A stretch of DNA of 64,000 nucleotides from Leucobacter massiliensis (GCF_002982315.1 NZ_MWZD01000008.1:1-64000), one strand, 5' to 3'. Shown: positions 9,020-19,172, counted from the stretch's first letter. Numbers and translations: made by a program. The notes: generated from the letters alone by a model not told the origin.

Positions 9020-10183
9020 ATGACCACCACCATCGACCGGCTCTTCGACGTCGCCGACTTCGTCACCGAGGAGGAGCGCGAGTGGCAGCTGCGGGCGCGG
9101 GAGTTCGCGCAGACGCGCATCCGCCCCGTCATCGACCAGGCCTTCGAGGACCGCCGCCTGCCCGTGGAGCTGCTGCCCGAGGTGGGCGAGTTCGGCGCCT
9201 TCGGCATGTACATGCACGGCTACGGCCTGAAGGGGGCCTCGTCCGTCGCCTACGGTCTCGTGGCGATGGAGTTCGAGGCGGTCGACTCGGGCTTCCGCAC
9301 GGCGCTCTCCGTGCAGGGCTCGCTCGCGATGGGCGCCATCTACAAGTTCGGCTCGGAGGAGCAGAAGCAGCGCTGGCTGCCCGCGATGGGCCGCGGCGAG
9401 GCGATCGGCTTCTTCGGCCTCACGGAGCCGCAGGGCGGCTCGGACCCGAACACGATGCTCACAACGGCGCGCCGCGAGGGCGACGAGTGGGTGCTGAACG
9501 GCACGAAGCGCTGGATCGGCCTCGCGACGATCGCGCAGCTGGGCGTGATCTGGGCGAAGGACGAGGAGGGGATCGTGCGCGGCTTCGTCGTCCCGACGGA
9601 GACTCCCGGCTTCACGGCGACGGCGATCGAGAACAAGCTCTCGATGCGCGCCTCGCTGCAGACCGAGATCGAGCTCGTCGATGTGCGGCTGCCGGCCGAC
9701 GCGATCCTGCCGGGGGCGAAGGGCCTGTCGGCGCCGTTCAAGTGCCTGAACGAGGCCCGCTACGGCATCGCCTGGGGCGTGATGGGCGCGGCGCGCTCCT
9801 GCCTCGAGGTGGCGGTGGAGCGGGCGCAGACGCGCGAGGTCTTCGGCACGCCCATCGGCGGCAAGCAGATCATCCAGGCGAAGCTCGCCGATATGTTCCT
9901 CGAGTACGAGAAGGGGCTGCTGCTCGCGCTGCACCTCGGGCGGCAGAAGGACGCGGGGACGCTGACGTACGGCCAGATCTCCGTCGGCAAGCTCAACAAC
10001 GTGCGCGAGGCGATCAAGATCGCGGGCGCCGCTCGCGCGATCCTCGGCGGCGACGGCATCACCTCCGACTTCCCGGTGATGCGCCACATGGCCAATCTGG
10101 AGTCGGTGCGCACCTACGAGGGCACCGACGAGGTGCACCAGCTCGTGATCGGCCGCGAGCTCACCGGCATCGCCGCCTTCTGA
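9020..10183 (+). CDS. gcdH: Glutaryl-CoA dehydrogenase-like acyl-CoA dehydrogenase
   Basis: This 387-residue FAD enzyme of the acyl-CoA dehydrogenase fold should oxidise and decarboxylate glutaryl-CoA to crotonyl-CoA and CO2. The catalytic base is Glu367 in RTYEGT. DSGFRTALSVQGSL contains Arg93, at the place where the human enzyme's Arg94 binds the free carboxylate of glutaryl-CoA; that residue sets this subgroup apart from straight-chain enzymes. FGLTEPQGGSD is the FAD/substrate signature, and the end MRHMANLESVRTYEGT is typical of GCDH. ATG at 9020 follows GAAAGGA. It is the last gene of the presumed two-gene catabolic unit. Electrons would pass to an electron-transfer flavoprotein encoded elsewhere. 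Confidence 0.88.
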   Translation: MTTTIDRLFDVADFVTEEEREWQLRAREFAQTRIRPVIDQAFEDRRLPVELLPEVGEFGAFGMYMHGYGLKGASSVAYGLVAMEFEAVDSGFRTALSVQGSLAMGAIYKFGSEEQKQRWLPAMGRGEAIGFFGLTEPQGGSDPNTMLTTARREGDEWVLNGTKRWIGLATIAQLGVIWAKDEEGIVRGFVVPTETPGFTATAIENKLSMRASLQTEIELVDVRLPADAILPGAKGLSAPFKCLNEARYGIAWGVMGAARSCLEVAVERAQTREVFGTPIGGKQIIQAKLADMFLEYEKGLLLALHLGRQKDAGTLTYGQISVGKLNNVREAIKIAGAARAILGGDGITSDFPVMRHMANLESVRTYEGTDEVHQLVIGRELTGIAAF

Positions 10184-10232
10184 CCCCCTCTCGGCCCCCG
10201 GCCGTCCCCAATCCTCCGGCCCGGACCCCGTT

Positions 10233-10318
10233 CCGCCGAGTCCGTGCACTTCCGCCGAGCCCGCACTGTTCCGTGCTGCCGAGGAGTGCGGACTCGGCGG
10301 GAATGGGCGGACTCAGCG
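10233..10318. repeat. REP-like cluster of GCCGAGTCCG motifs
   Basis: Four related units lie between gcdH and gntR: CCGCCGAGTCCGTGCACT at 10233 and CCGCCGAGCCCGCACT at 10252 in one direction, AGTGCGGACTCGGCGG (10285-10300) and CGGACTCAGCG (10308-10318) in the other. The outer pair gives a 12-base perfect stem (10233-10244 with 10289-10300). It may be a REP-type repeat and may also terminate gcdH. The mirror is 54201-54286. Confidence 0.6.
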
Positions 10319-10380
10319 TGTGAAGCGCCCGGCGGGGCCCGGGGCTCTGCCCGGGGTGAGGCGGATAGTTCTAGCTCGTG

Positions 10381-10386
10381 TAGGGT
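10381..10386 (+). promoter_or_regulatory. Leaderless promoter -10 of the GntR gene
   Basis: TAGGGT lies 7 bases before the ATG at 10394, with no ribosome site in between. The mirror is 54133-54138. Confidence 0.55.
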
Positions 10387-10393
10387 TATTGAC

Positions 10394-10849
10394 ATGCTGG
10401 TGCGAGTGGACGGGGCGAGCGAGCGGGCGATCTACGCGCAGATCGCCGATTCGGTGCGGGCCGACATCGCGGCCGGCAGCATCGGCCCGGGAACGGCACT
10501 GTCGCCCGCTCGCGAGCTCGCGGCGGGCCTCGGAGTCAATGTGCACACCGTGCTTCGTGCCTACCAGCAGCTGCGGGACGAGGGGCTCGTCGAGTTGAAA
10601 CGCCGCCGCGGCGCCGTCGTCACCGAGCGGGCCGCCGGGTTCACCGAGCTGCGCGAGGAGGTGTCGCGGCTCGTCGAGCGGGCCGCCGGTCTCGGCATCG
10701 GCCCGGCCGCGCTCGCCGCGCTCGTGGGCGGCGGCGCTCCGCCCGTCGCACTCGGACCCACACCAGTGCCCGTCCCCGCGTCGAGCGACGGATCCACCCC
10801 GCGGCTCGCGGCCGCCGCCCTGGCCGGCGAGCGGGAGCGTGCCGCGTGA
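10394..10849 (+). CDS. Small GntR family regulator (YtrA-like)
   Basis: This is a 151-residue DNA-binding protein. The winged helix covers about residues 12-72, with the GntR signature SPARELAAGLGVNVHTVLRA. Only a short C-terminal extension follows, not the large ligand domain of FadR or HutC types. The first half of that extension is a helix that could dimerise, and the last 40 residues are A/P/G-rich. This architecture matches the YtrA subfamily, which usually represses a neighbouring membrane-protein or ABC operon. The stop codon overlaps the next gene's start in GTGA, so the two are co-translated. The CPBP membrane protease is therefore its most likely target. Confidence 0.85.
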   Translation: MLVRVDGASERAIYAQIADSVRADIAAGSIGPGTALSPARELAAGLGVNVHTVLRAYQQLRDEGLVELKRRRGAVVTERAAGFTELREEVSRLVERAAGLGIGPAALAALVGGGAPPVALGPTPVPVPASSDGSTPRLAAAALAGERERAA

Positions 10850-11868
10850 GCGGCGAGCGGCGATTCTGCGTGGCCGGCCGCGCCGATCGGCCCGCCGGAG
10901 GCGTGCCCTGGCCGGCGGTGGCGCTGTTCGTGGTGCTCGCCTTCGGCCTTGCCTGGCTGGTGGCGCTGCCGCTGTGGACCATGGATCGCGGCACGCAGAG
11001 CTTCACGCTCGTCTTCGGCCTGCTGGCGATGGTGATGATGTGCACGCCCGCGATCGCCGCGCTGGCGGTCACCTTCGTGATGCGGGTGCCGCGGCGCGAG
11101 CGCCTGCGCTTCCTCGGCATGTGGCCGCTGCGCCCCGCGAAGCGCGTGGTGTGGTTCACGGTTGCGGCGCTCTTCGCTCCGCTGCTGGTGGGGCTCCTCG
11201 CCACGGCGCTCGCCGGCCTCTTCGGCTGGGTGCGGCTCGACGTGGCGGGCCTCTCGGGGTTCGCGCAGGCCAACGCCGCCGCGCTGCCACCCGGGGTCGA
11301 CGCATCCCTGCTGCCGGATCCCTGGGTGCTCGTCGGCGTCCAGCTCGCCCTCTTCCCCGTGCTCGCCCTGATCCCGAACTCGATCCTCGGCCTCGGCGAG
11401 GAGCTCGGCTGGCGCGGGTGGCTGCTGCCCGCCCTGCGGCCGCTGGGGGTGTGGCCGGCGCTGCTGCTCAGCGGCGCGATCTGGGGCCTCTGGCACGCCC
11501 CGCTCACGCTGCTCGGCCACAACTACGGACTGACGGACTGGCGCGGTGTCGCGCTCATGACCGTGAACTGCGTGTTCCTGGGCATCGTCTTCGGCTGGCT
11601 GCGGCTGCGCTCGGCTTCGGTCTGGCCGGCCGTCGTGGGTCACGGTGCGCTCAATGGCACGGGCGGGATGATCGTGTGGTTCGCGGCGGCGGGAGAGACG
11701 ATCCGGCCCGAGCTGGTCACGGTCGCGGGCGTGGCCGGCTGGATCGTGATCGGGGCGCTGATCCTGGTGCTCGCGCTGACGGGGCAGTTCGGCCGTGAGC
11801 CCGAGCTCGGCCGCAAGCCGGATCAGCCGCGGGTGAGCGCGGCGATGCGTTCCGCGGCCTCGGGATAG
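10846..11868 (+). CDS. CPBP family intramembrane metalloprotease
   Basis: This 340-residue multi-pass membrane protein has all three CPBP (Abi/CAAX protease-like) motifs: EE at 185-186 with Arg190 (EELGWRG), His217 in LWHAP, and His266/Asn270 in HGALNG. These residues form the intramembrane metal-dependent active site in the family. About eight helices are visible. GTG at 10846 overlaps the gntR stop by four bases. Bacterial members process membrane proteins, and some protect against self-made peptides; no peptide gene is seen nearby, so the substrate is open. Its last 46 bases overlap the end of the convergent cupin gene. Confidence 0.85.
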   Translation: MSGERRFCVAGRADRPAGGVPWPAVALFVVLAFGLAWLVALPLWTMDRGTQSFTLVFGLLAMVMMCTPAIAALAVTFVMRVPRRERLRFLGMWPLRPAKRVVWFTVAALFAPLLVGLLATALAGLFGWVRLDVAGLSGFAQANAAALPPGVDASLLPDPWVLVGVQLALFPVLALIPNSILGLGEELGWRGWLLPALRPLGVWPALLLSGAIWGLWHAPLTLLGHNYGLTDWRGVALMTVNCVFLGIVFGWLRLRSASVWPAVVGHGALNGTGGMIVWFAAAGETIRPELVTVAGVAGWIVIGALILVLALTGQFGREPELGRKPDQPRVSAAMRSAASG

Positions 11869-12317
11869 CGGGCCTGCAGCGCCGCCCGCTCGCCCAGCTC
11901 GAAGCCCTCCCACCGGAACGGCGGCGCCATGGTCGTGCCGAGGAGCGTCCACGCGCCCTGCGGGGAGGAGCCCTGCATCACGCCGGCGGGCACCACGAGC
12001 TGCGGGAGCTGTCCGGCGTCCGCGTCCGGGCCGAGCACGCGCTCCTCGGCACGGCCGTCGGGGTGCAGCAGGAGCAGGCGGAGGGGGGACCCCGCGTACC
12101 AGTGGTAGACCTCGGCCGCGTCGAGCACGTGCAGCGCGGAGAAGTCGGGGTCGGCGAGCAGGTAGACGATCGCGCTCGAGTGCTCGTCGAGGTGCATGCG
12201 GCGGAAGAGCCCGCCCTCGTGCTCCAGGGGTTCGAGTCCGAGGCGCTCGGCCCAGCGCGCCGCCTCCGGGGGCAGCGCCGCCCCTGGCCCGGGGCGCTCG
12301 GCTCCCGCGTCCGTCAC
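11823..12317 (-). CDS. DUF985 cupin protein
   Basis: This 164-residue single-domain cupin has the DUF985 pattern: FRRMHLDEHSSAIVYLL, HVLDAAEVYHWYAGSPL, the phrase LVVPAGVMQGSSP and a C-terminal GTTMAPPFRWEGFELG. The family has a beta-barrel with sugar-epimerase-like relatives, and its physiological substrate is unknown. GTG at 12317 overlaps the stop of the upstream permease gene in GTGA. It is thus the fifth, translationally coupled gene of the BmpA-type importer operon, which suggests it acts on the imported compound. Its stop lies 46 bases inside the convergent CPBP gene. Confidence 0.85.
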   Translation of the reverse strand: MTDAGAERPGPGAALPPEAARWAERLGLEPLEHEGGLFRRMHLDEHSSAIVYLLADPDFSALHVLDAAEVYHWYAGSPLRLLLLHPDGRAEERVLGPDADAGQLPQLVVPAGVMQGSSPQGAWTLLGTTMAPPFRWEGFELGERAALQARYPEAAERIAALTRG

Positions 12318-13228
12318 GCCAGCGCCGCCTCGCGCGTCTTGCGGAAGCGGCGGCTCACGAGGATCAGGACGAGCAGCGTGAGCACGTAGGGTCCGGCGTC
12401 GGTGAGCTGCTGGGGCAGGCCGAAGGACTGGAGGCGGAAGCCGATGGCGTCGGCGAAGCCGAAGAGCAGCGCCGCCGCGAGCACGCCGACGGGGTGCGCC
12501 CGGGCCAGCATCACCGCGACGACTGCGATCCAGCCGCGGCCGGCCGACATGTTCTCGGTGAACTGCACCACGTTGCCGAGCGCCAGCTGCGCGCCGCCGA
12601 GCCCGGCGAGCGCGCCGGAGGCGATGACCGCGCCGAGCTGGGTGCGCTGCGGATTGACGCCCATGGTCGCCGCGGCGAGCGGCCGCTCGCCCACGCCGCG
12701 CAGCCGCAGCCCGAGCGGGGTGCGGAAGAGCACGACCCACAGCGCCGGCACGAGCAGCAGGGCCAGGTAGCCGAGGGGGGTCAGCGCGAAGAACGCGCCG
12801 ATCACGGGGATGTCTGCGAGGACGGGGATCCGCCACACCGGGATCCCGTCGATGCCGGGATCCTGGAACACGCCCTGCACGTTGAAGATCGCCACGAGCA
12901 GGAAGCTCGTCATGCCCACCGCGAGGATGTTCATCGCGATCGCCAGCACGATCGGATCGCCCCGGCGATACACCGCCCCGTAGCCGAGGATCAGCGAGAA
13001 CAGCGCCCCGGAGACGGTGGCGACGAGCACGCCGGCCACCCAGTTGTGGGTGAAGAACGAGGCCGCGACGCCGCAGAAGGCGCCGATGAGGATCATGCCC
13101 TCGAGGCCGATGTTGAAGATGCCGACGCGCTCCGCGAGCATGCCGCCGAGGGCGGCGAGCAGGATCGGGATCAGCGAGCGCAGCACCGAGGAGAGCAGAT
13201 CCTGGTCGAACAGGTCGAGGAAGTTCAT
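12314..13228 (-). CDS. BmpA-type ABC importer permease 2 (YufQ/NupQ-like)
   Basis: This is a 304-residue inner-membrane permease with eight to nine helices. The diagnostic segment is LAERVGIFNIGLEGMILIGAF near residues 34-54, where the EGM motif is shared by nucleoside-type BPD_transp_2 permeases. Together with the preceding permease it forms the channel through which the substrate delivered by the lipoprotein enters the cell. ATG at 13228 overlaps the stop of permease 1 in ATGA, and its own stop overlaps the cupin start. The strict order lipoprotein, ATPase, permease, permease is typical of BmpA/Nup systems. Confidence 0.88.
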   Translation of the reverse strand: MNFLDLFDQDLLSSVLRSLIPILLAALGGMLAERVGIFNIGLEGMILIGAFCGVAASFFTHNWVAGVLVATVSGALFSLILGYGAVYRRGDPIVLAIAMNILAVGMTSFLLVAIFNVQGVFQDPGIDGIPVWRIPVLADIPVIGAFFALTPLGYLALLLVPALWVVLFRTPLGLRLRGVGERPLAAATMGVNPQRTQLGAVIASGALAGLGGAQLALGNVVQFTENMSAGRGWIAVVAVMLARAHPVGVLAAALLFGFADAIGFRLQSFGLPQQLTDAGPYVLTLLVLILVSRRFRKTREAALA

Positions 13229-14483
13229 CGCCCGGACTCCTTCGGCTCGGCGGCGGTCGCGGACGCGGGGTCGGTCACGCCGGCGCCGAGCGGCTCGGGC
13301 GCGTGCGCGGCGGTCAGGGGGGAGTGCTCCACGGGGGGTTCGTCGAGCGGCGGTTCCGCCTCGGCGACTCCGGCAGCCCCGCGACCGCGCCGCCTGAATC
13401 GCGGCCAGGCGACCCGGAAGGCGAGCAGGATGATGACGAGCGCCTGGATGACGGCCGCGATCTGCGGCGACAGCCCGAGCTCGCGGCCCAGGGCGTCGCT
13501 GCCGACCATGATCGCGGCGAAGAACAGCCCGGCGATCACGATCCCGACGGGCCGGTAGAGCGCCAGCAGGGTGACGAGCAGCGCCGTCCAGGCGTAGTTC
13601 GTCTGCACGAAGTAGCCCTCGATGAGGCGCGTGTTGGGGGCGCCGACGGTGAGCAGCAGGCCGAAGAGGCCCGCGATGCCCCCGGAGAGGGTCATGGTGC
13701 GCAGTACGAGCGGCCCGGGCTTGACGCCGCCGTATCGCACGAACTCGGCGTTCTGGCCGCTCAGTCCCGACTCGAAGCCGTAGCGGGTGCGGCGGTTCAT
13801 GAAGACGACCGCGACGAGGATCACGACGAGGACCACGAGCGACCAGTTGACGCTCGTGAGCACCGCGGTCAGCGGGTGCGTGGGGCCGAGGGTCCCGCGC
13901 AGCGTGTCCGCGAGCGTCGAGTCGCGGCCCACGAGCATGGAGAGCTGCACCTCGGGCCGGATCTGCGCGCTCGCGACGAGGTCCGAAGTGGGCTCGTCGA
14001 GGCGGAAGCGGATCAGCCAGGATGAGAAGTAGCGCGCCGGGTAGTTGAGCAGCAGCGTGGAGAGCAGGATCGGCACGCCGAGCAGGTTCTGCAGCACGGC
14101 CGCGATCAGCCCCCAGGCGGCGCCCACCGCGATCGCGGTGACGATCGCGAGCAGGAGGATGAGCGCGGCGGGGCCGGGCACGTAGATCGCGACGATCCCG
14201 CCGGCGAGGGCGCCCAGACCGGCCTGCCCCTCGGTGCCGAGGTTGAGCACGCCAGCGCGGAAGGCGATCGCGATGGCGATCCCGATCCCGATGATGGGGA
14301 TCGCGCGCTGCAGGGTGTTCGCGAGGCCCGGGCCGCTGCCGAAGGAGCCGTTGAGCATGGCGGCGTATCCGCTCAGCGGGTCGACCCCCGCGATGAGCAT
14401 GAAGCACGCACCGATGAGCAGCGCGAGCACGACCGACACGGGGATCGGTCCGGCGAGCCACCGGCCGAATCTCTGCAGAGCGC

Positions 14484-14487
<4 letters not shown>
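13225..14487 (-). CDS. BmpA-type ABC importer permease 1 (YufP/NupP-like)
   Basis: This is a 420-residue inner-membrane permease, longer than its partner as usual for the pair. RAGVLNLGTEGQAGLGAL contains the permease 1 version of the conserved EG loop. About ten helices are visible, with a large loop around residues 155-215 between the first and second halves. The last 55 residues form a polar, A/E/P-rich cytoplasmic tail of unknown use. GTG at 14487 overlaps the ATPase stop in GTGA, and the stop overlaps the next ATG. The long tail is more variable than the core and is probably lineage-specific. Confidence 0.87.
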
Positions 14488-16124
<1,637 letters not shown>

Positions 16125-16188
16125 CGTGGCTCCTTCTGTTGGGGTGTGCGGCGGGGCTGGGGTGGGTGCGGCGCGCGCCGCGGCGGAA

Positions 16189-16241
16189 GCAGCGGGTGTG
16201 CGTGGGACGGTGCTCTCGCCCGCCCCGCGCACAGCCGCTGC
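16189..16241 (-). terminator. Intercistronic hairpin (attenuator) after the BmpA gene
   Basis: Two 14-base arms (16228-16241 and 16189-16202) pair with one mismatch around a 25-base loop, just after the BmpA stop. Such a hairpin usually lets most transcripts stop after the abundant binding protein, or protects its 3' end. The mirror is 48278-48330. Confidence 0.5.
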
Positions 16242-16252
16242 CGCGTGACCTC

Positions 16253-17317
16253 TTAGGCGGTCGGGTCGGTGACCTCGATCTTGCCGCTGACGATGTCGTC
16301 GCGGGTCTGCTCGACCTTCTCCAGCACATCGGGGTGATCCATGACGGTGCACTGCGAGTCGGCCGCGCCCTCGGTGAGGCTGACGATCGTCATGCCCTCC
16401 TCCTTGAGGCCGAAGGAGCTCGTGGCCTCGGCAGAGGTCTTGCCCTCCATGATCTCGCCCACGACGGTCTCCACGACCTTGTCGACCGCCTTGATGGTGC
16501 CGTCGACCACGGAGCCGGGAGCCATCGGGCACTGGTTCGCGTCGACGCCGTATGCGGAGAAGCCCTTCTCGGCGGCCGCTTCCATGATGCCGCCGTTCGC
16601 GGCGGCGCCCACGGCGAAGACCTGGTCGACGCCGGTGCCGGCGAAGGCGATCGCCTGCTCCTTCGCGCGAGCGGTGTCGGCGAAGGGGTTGTCGCCGCCG
16701 ATGACCTGCGGCGCGACCGTGTCGACCTCGGGGTTGGCGCTCTTGGCGCCCTCGGCGAAGCCGCCCGAGTACTTCTGGAGCAGCGGGATGTCGAGGGAGA
16801 TGACCGAGCCGACCTTGTTCGCCTCGGTGAGCATGCCCGCCTCGACGCCGAGCAGGTAGGAGGGCTCCTGCTCGCGGAAGGTCGCCTGGTAGAGGTTCTC
16901 GGGGGCGTTCTCGCTGGCGGCGTCGATGAGCAGGAACTTCTGCTGCGGGTTCTGCTCGGCGAGCTCGGCGGCGATGTCCTGGAACTGGAAGCCGAGCATC
17001 ACGATCACCTCGGGCGCCTTGGAGATCGCGGCCTCGACGTTCTGGCGGCGCTGCGCGTCGTCCTTCGACTCGTAGGTCTCCTGGGTGCCGTCGAACTCCT
17101 CGGCGACGTTCTCGATGCCGGTCTTGCCCGACTTGAGGAACTCGTTCTGCCCGATCGGGTCGCTCGTGATGTAGATGAAGTGCGGACCCTCGGCGCTGCC
17201 GGAGTCGGTGCCGCCGCCGTTGCCGGATCCGCCGTCCGCGCACGAGGTGAGCAGCAGCGCGGCGGAGGCCACGCCGGCGATCATGGCCGCGCGGGCGCGG
17301 CGCTGGGTGAAGAACAT
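16253..17317 (-). CDS. BmpA-family substrate-binding lipoprotein
   Basis: This 354-residue lipoprotein captures the substrate outside the membrane. Its signal peptide ends in the lipobox LTSC with Cys26 as the lipidated residue, followed by a G/S/D-rich linker. The body is a type 1 periplasmic-binding fold of the Bmp (PF02608-type) family. VFAVGAAANGGIMEAAAEKG, followed by YGVDANQCPMAPG, is the conserved C-lobe region. Known members bind nucleosides (PnrA, NupN-type); purine nucleosides are the best guess but are not proven. ATG at 17317 follows GAAAGGAA. Transcription is likely from a -10 at 17453-17458, giving a leader of about 130 bases with its own secondary structure. Confidence 0.9.
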   Translation of the reverse strand: MFFTQRRARAAMIAGVASAALLLTSCADGGSGNGGGTDSGSAEGPHFIYITSDPIGQNEFLKSGKTGIENVAEEFDGTQETYESKDDAQRRQNVEAAISKAPEVIVMLGFQFQDIAAELAEQNPQQKFLLIDAASENAPENLYQATFREQEPSYLLGVEAGMLTEANKVGSVISLDIPLLQKYSGGFAEGAKSANPEVDTVAPQVIGGDNPFADTARAKEQAIAFAGTGVDQVFAVGAAANGGIMEAAAEKGFSAYGVDANQCPMAPGSVVDGTIKAVDKVVETVVGEIMEGKTSAEATSSFGLKEEGMTIVSLTEGAADSQCTVMDHPDVLEKVEQTRDDIVSGKIEVTDPTA

Positions 17318-17556
17318 CGGGTTCCTTTCGGGTGGGACAGGATGCAGGGGAAAGTGCTGAGGGGCGGGGCGCCGCGAACAGGGCTCGCGAGCGTTCCGCT
17401 CCCACCGGGCCGGTGGGGTTCGCGCGCGTGCGGCTCCGCCCTTCCTCCCGAGACTCTAGGATACTGCCCCTTTCCGGGCCACCTCGTCACCGCTCGGTCA
17501 CGAATCGTTCACACGATCGAGCGCGTGTCGGGGTGCGCGCTCGGCGAAGCCGGGCG
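17318..17556. promoter_or_regulatory. Regulatory gap between the BmpA importer operon and phoH
   Basis: No gene is seen here. On the minus strand TAGAGT (17453-17458) or TATCCT (17458-17463) is a possible -10 for bmpA. The leader can fold: CGCGAAC and GTTCGCG (17418-17424 with 17373-17379) enclose a CCCACCGG/CCGGTGGG hairpin (17401-17417). Upstream, ATCGT-GTGA-ACGAT (17504-17517) is a small palindrome suitable for a regulator. No riboswitch class was recognised. The mirror is 46963-47201. Confidence 0.4.
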
Positions 17557-17562
17557 TACCGT
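17557..17562 (+). promoter_or_regulatory. Candidate -10 box of phoH
   Basis: TACCGT would start transcription near 17569-17570, exactly where the first leader hairpin begins. The mirror is 46957-46962. Confidence 0.35.
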
Positions 17563-17569
17563 GTGAGTC

Positions 17570-17653
17570 ACCGGGCAGGGTGCCCGGTCGATAGAGGCCC
17601 AGCCGCCTCGCAGCCGCAGGCCTCCGTCGCTGAGCCGGGGCGATCAGCCCCGG
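17570..17653 (+). ncRNA. Structured 5' leader of phoH (three hairpins)
   Basis: Three stems follow one another: ACCGGGCA/TGCCCGGT (17570-17577 with 17581-17588), GAGGCC/GGCCTC (17594-17599 with 17619-17624) and CCGGGGC/GCCCCGG (17635-17641 with 17647-17653, loop GATCA). The ribosome site AAGGAG at 17659 begins 5 bases after the last stem. The tight packing suggests translational control or mRNA protection. I do not match it to a known riboswitch. The mirror is 46866-46949. Confidence 0.45.
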
Positions 17654-17669
17654 GCCAGAAGGAGCCGAC

Positions 17670-19085
17670 GTGGCCGAGATCCAGCACCCCGAAACCGTCC
17701 AGCCAGCGGCTCCCGCCGTCGATTCCGGCCTCGCAGACGCCGCCGTCGCCGTCCCGCTCGTCGCGGATCACTGCGCCGCCGATCCGCTCGCAGAGCAGCG
17801 CCAGCGCACCTTCGTCCTCGACACCTCGGTCCTGCTGAGCGATCCATCCGCGCTGTTCCGCTTCGCCGAGCACTCGGTCGTGCTGCCCGTGGTGGTGGTC
17901 GTCGAGCTGGAGAAGAAGCGTCACGATCCCGAGATCGGCTACTTCGCCCGCCGTGCCCTGCGCATCCTCGACGAGCTGCGCCGCACGCACCTCCGCCTCG
18001 ACTTCCCGGTTCCGGTGGGCGAGGCCGGCGGCACCGTGCGCGTGGAACTCAACCACAGCAACGCCGAGGTGCTGCCGAGCGGGATGCGGCTCGGCGATAA
18101 CGACACCCGCATTCTCGCCGTCGCGCAGAACCTCGCCTCCGAGGGCCTCGACGTCGTCGTCGTGTCGAAGGACCTCCCCATGCGGCTGAAGGCCGCCGCT
18201 CTGGGACTCGGCTCCGAGGAGTACCGGGCGGAGCAGGCCCACGACGACGCCTACACGGGCACCGCCGGCCTCGATCTCGACGAGGAGCAGATGCGGCTCC
18301 TGTGGGAGGAGGAGCGACTCGACGGCGTCGACGCCGTATCGGGGCACCCCCGCGGCACGGGACTCGTGCTCACCTCCCCGCGGGGCTCGGCCCTGGGTCG
18401 CGTCGACGGACCGGACTCCCTGCACCTGGTGCGCGGGGACCGCGAGGTGTTCGGCCTGACCGGGCGCAGCGCCGAGCAGCGGCTCGCGATCGATCTGCTG
18501 CTCGACCCGCAGGTGGGCATCGTCTCGCTCGGGGGCAGCGCGGGCACCGGCAAGTCGGCGCTCGCGCTCGCGGCCGGGCTGGAGGCCGTGCTCGAACGGC
18601 GGCAGCACCGCAAGATCATGGTGTTCCGGCCGCTCTACGCGGTGGGCGGGCAGGAACTCGGCTACCTGCCGGGTGATCGCGACGAGAAGATGGGACCGTG
18701 GGCGCAGGCCGTCTTCGACACCCTCGGCTCGATCGTCTCGGAGAACGTGCTCGACGAGGTGATCGCGCGGGATCTCATCGAGGTGCTGCCGCTGACGCAC
18801 ATCCGGGGACGCTCGCTGCACGACGCCTTCGTGATCGTCGACGAGGCGCAGTCGCTGGAGCGCGGCGTGCTGCTCACCATGCTCTCGCGCATCGGCCAGA
18901 ACTCCCGCGTGGTGCTTACGCACGACGTCGCGCAGCGCGACAATCTGCGGGTGGGCCGCTACGACGGCATCGCCGCGGTCATCGAGAAGCTGAAGGGGCA
19001 CCGCCTCTTCGGGCACGTCACCCTCACCCGCTCCGAGCGCAGCGAGATCGCGGCGCTCGTCACCGAGCTCCTCGACACCCCGTAG
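17670..19085 (+). CDS. phoH: PhoH family protein with N-terminal PIN domain (PhoH2)
   Basis: This 471-residue protein joins an RNase-type PIN domain (about 46-190, first acidic residue Asp51 in FVLDTSVLL) to a PhoH ATPase. The ATPase has Walker [10 protein letters not shown] at 288-296 and Walker [10 protein letters not shown] at about 388. PhoH2 proteins of mycobacteria unwind and cleave RNA, so a role in RNA turnover is likely. The first 45 residues are a variable tail rich in A, P and V. GTG at 17670 is preceded by AAGGAG with a 5-base gap. The gene is convergent with fumC and shares a very strong bidirectional terminator with it. Its position next to fumC and a carbonic anhydrase gene is seen in related Microbacteriaceae. 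Confidence 0.92.
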   Translation: MAEIQHPETVQPAAPAVDSGLADAAVAVPLVADHCAADPLAEQRQRTFVLDTSVLLSDPSALFRFAEHSVVLPVVVVVELEKKRHDPEIGYFARRALRILDELRRTHLRLDFPVPVGEAGGTVRVELNHSNAEVLPSGMRLGDNDTRILAVAQNLASEGLDVVVVSKDLPMRLKAAALGLGSEEYRAEQAHDDAYTGTAGLDLDEEQMRLLWEEERLDGVDAVSGHPRGTGLVLTSPRGSALGRVDGPDSLHLVRGDREVFGLTGRSAEQRLAIDLLLDPQVGIVSLGGSAGTGKSALALAAGLEAVLERRQHRKIMVFRPLYAVGGQELGYLPGDRDEKMGPWAQAVFDTLGSIVSENVLDEVIARDLIEVLPLTHIRGRSLHDAFVIVDEAQSLERGVLLTMLSRIGQNSRVVLTHDVAQRDNLRVGRYDGIAAVIEKLKGHRLFGHVTLTRSERSEIAALVTELLDTP

Positions 19086-19132
19086 CGGGGGCCGGTGCGA
19101 CCCGGCCGCAGCGGCAGCCGGGCCGTGCACGC

Positions 19133-19172
19133 GAACGGGGGCCCGGGATCGCACGATCCCGGGCCCCCGTTC
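19133..19172. terminator. Strong bidirectional terminator between phoH and fumC
   Basis: A 19-base perfect stem (19133-19151 with 19154-19172) lies between the convergent stops, 47 bases after phoH and 24 bases past the fumC stop. Its tip is GCAC. The mirror is 45347-45386. Confidence 0.85.
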
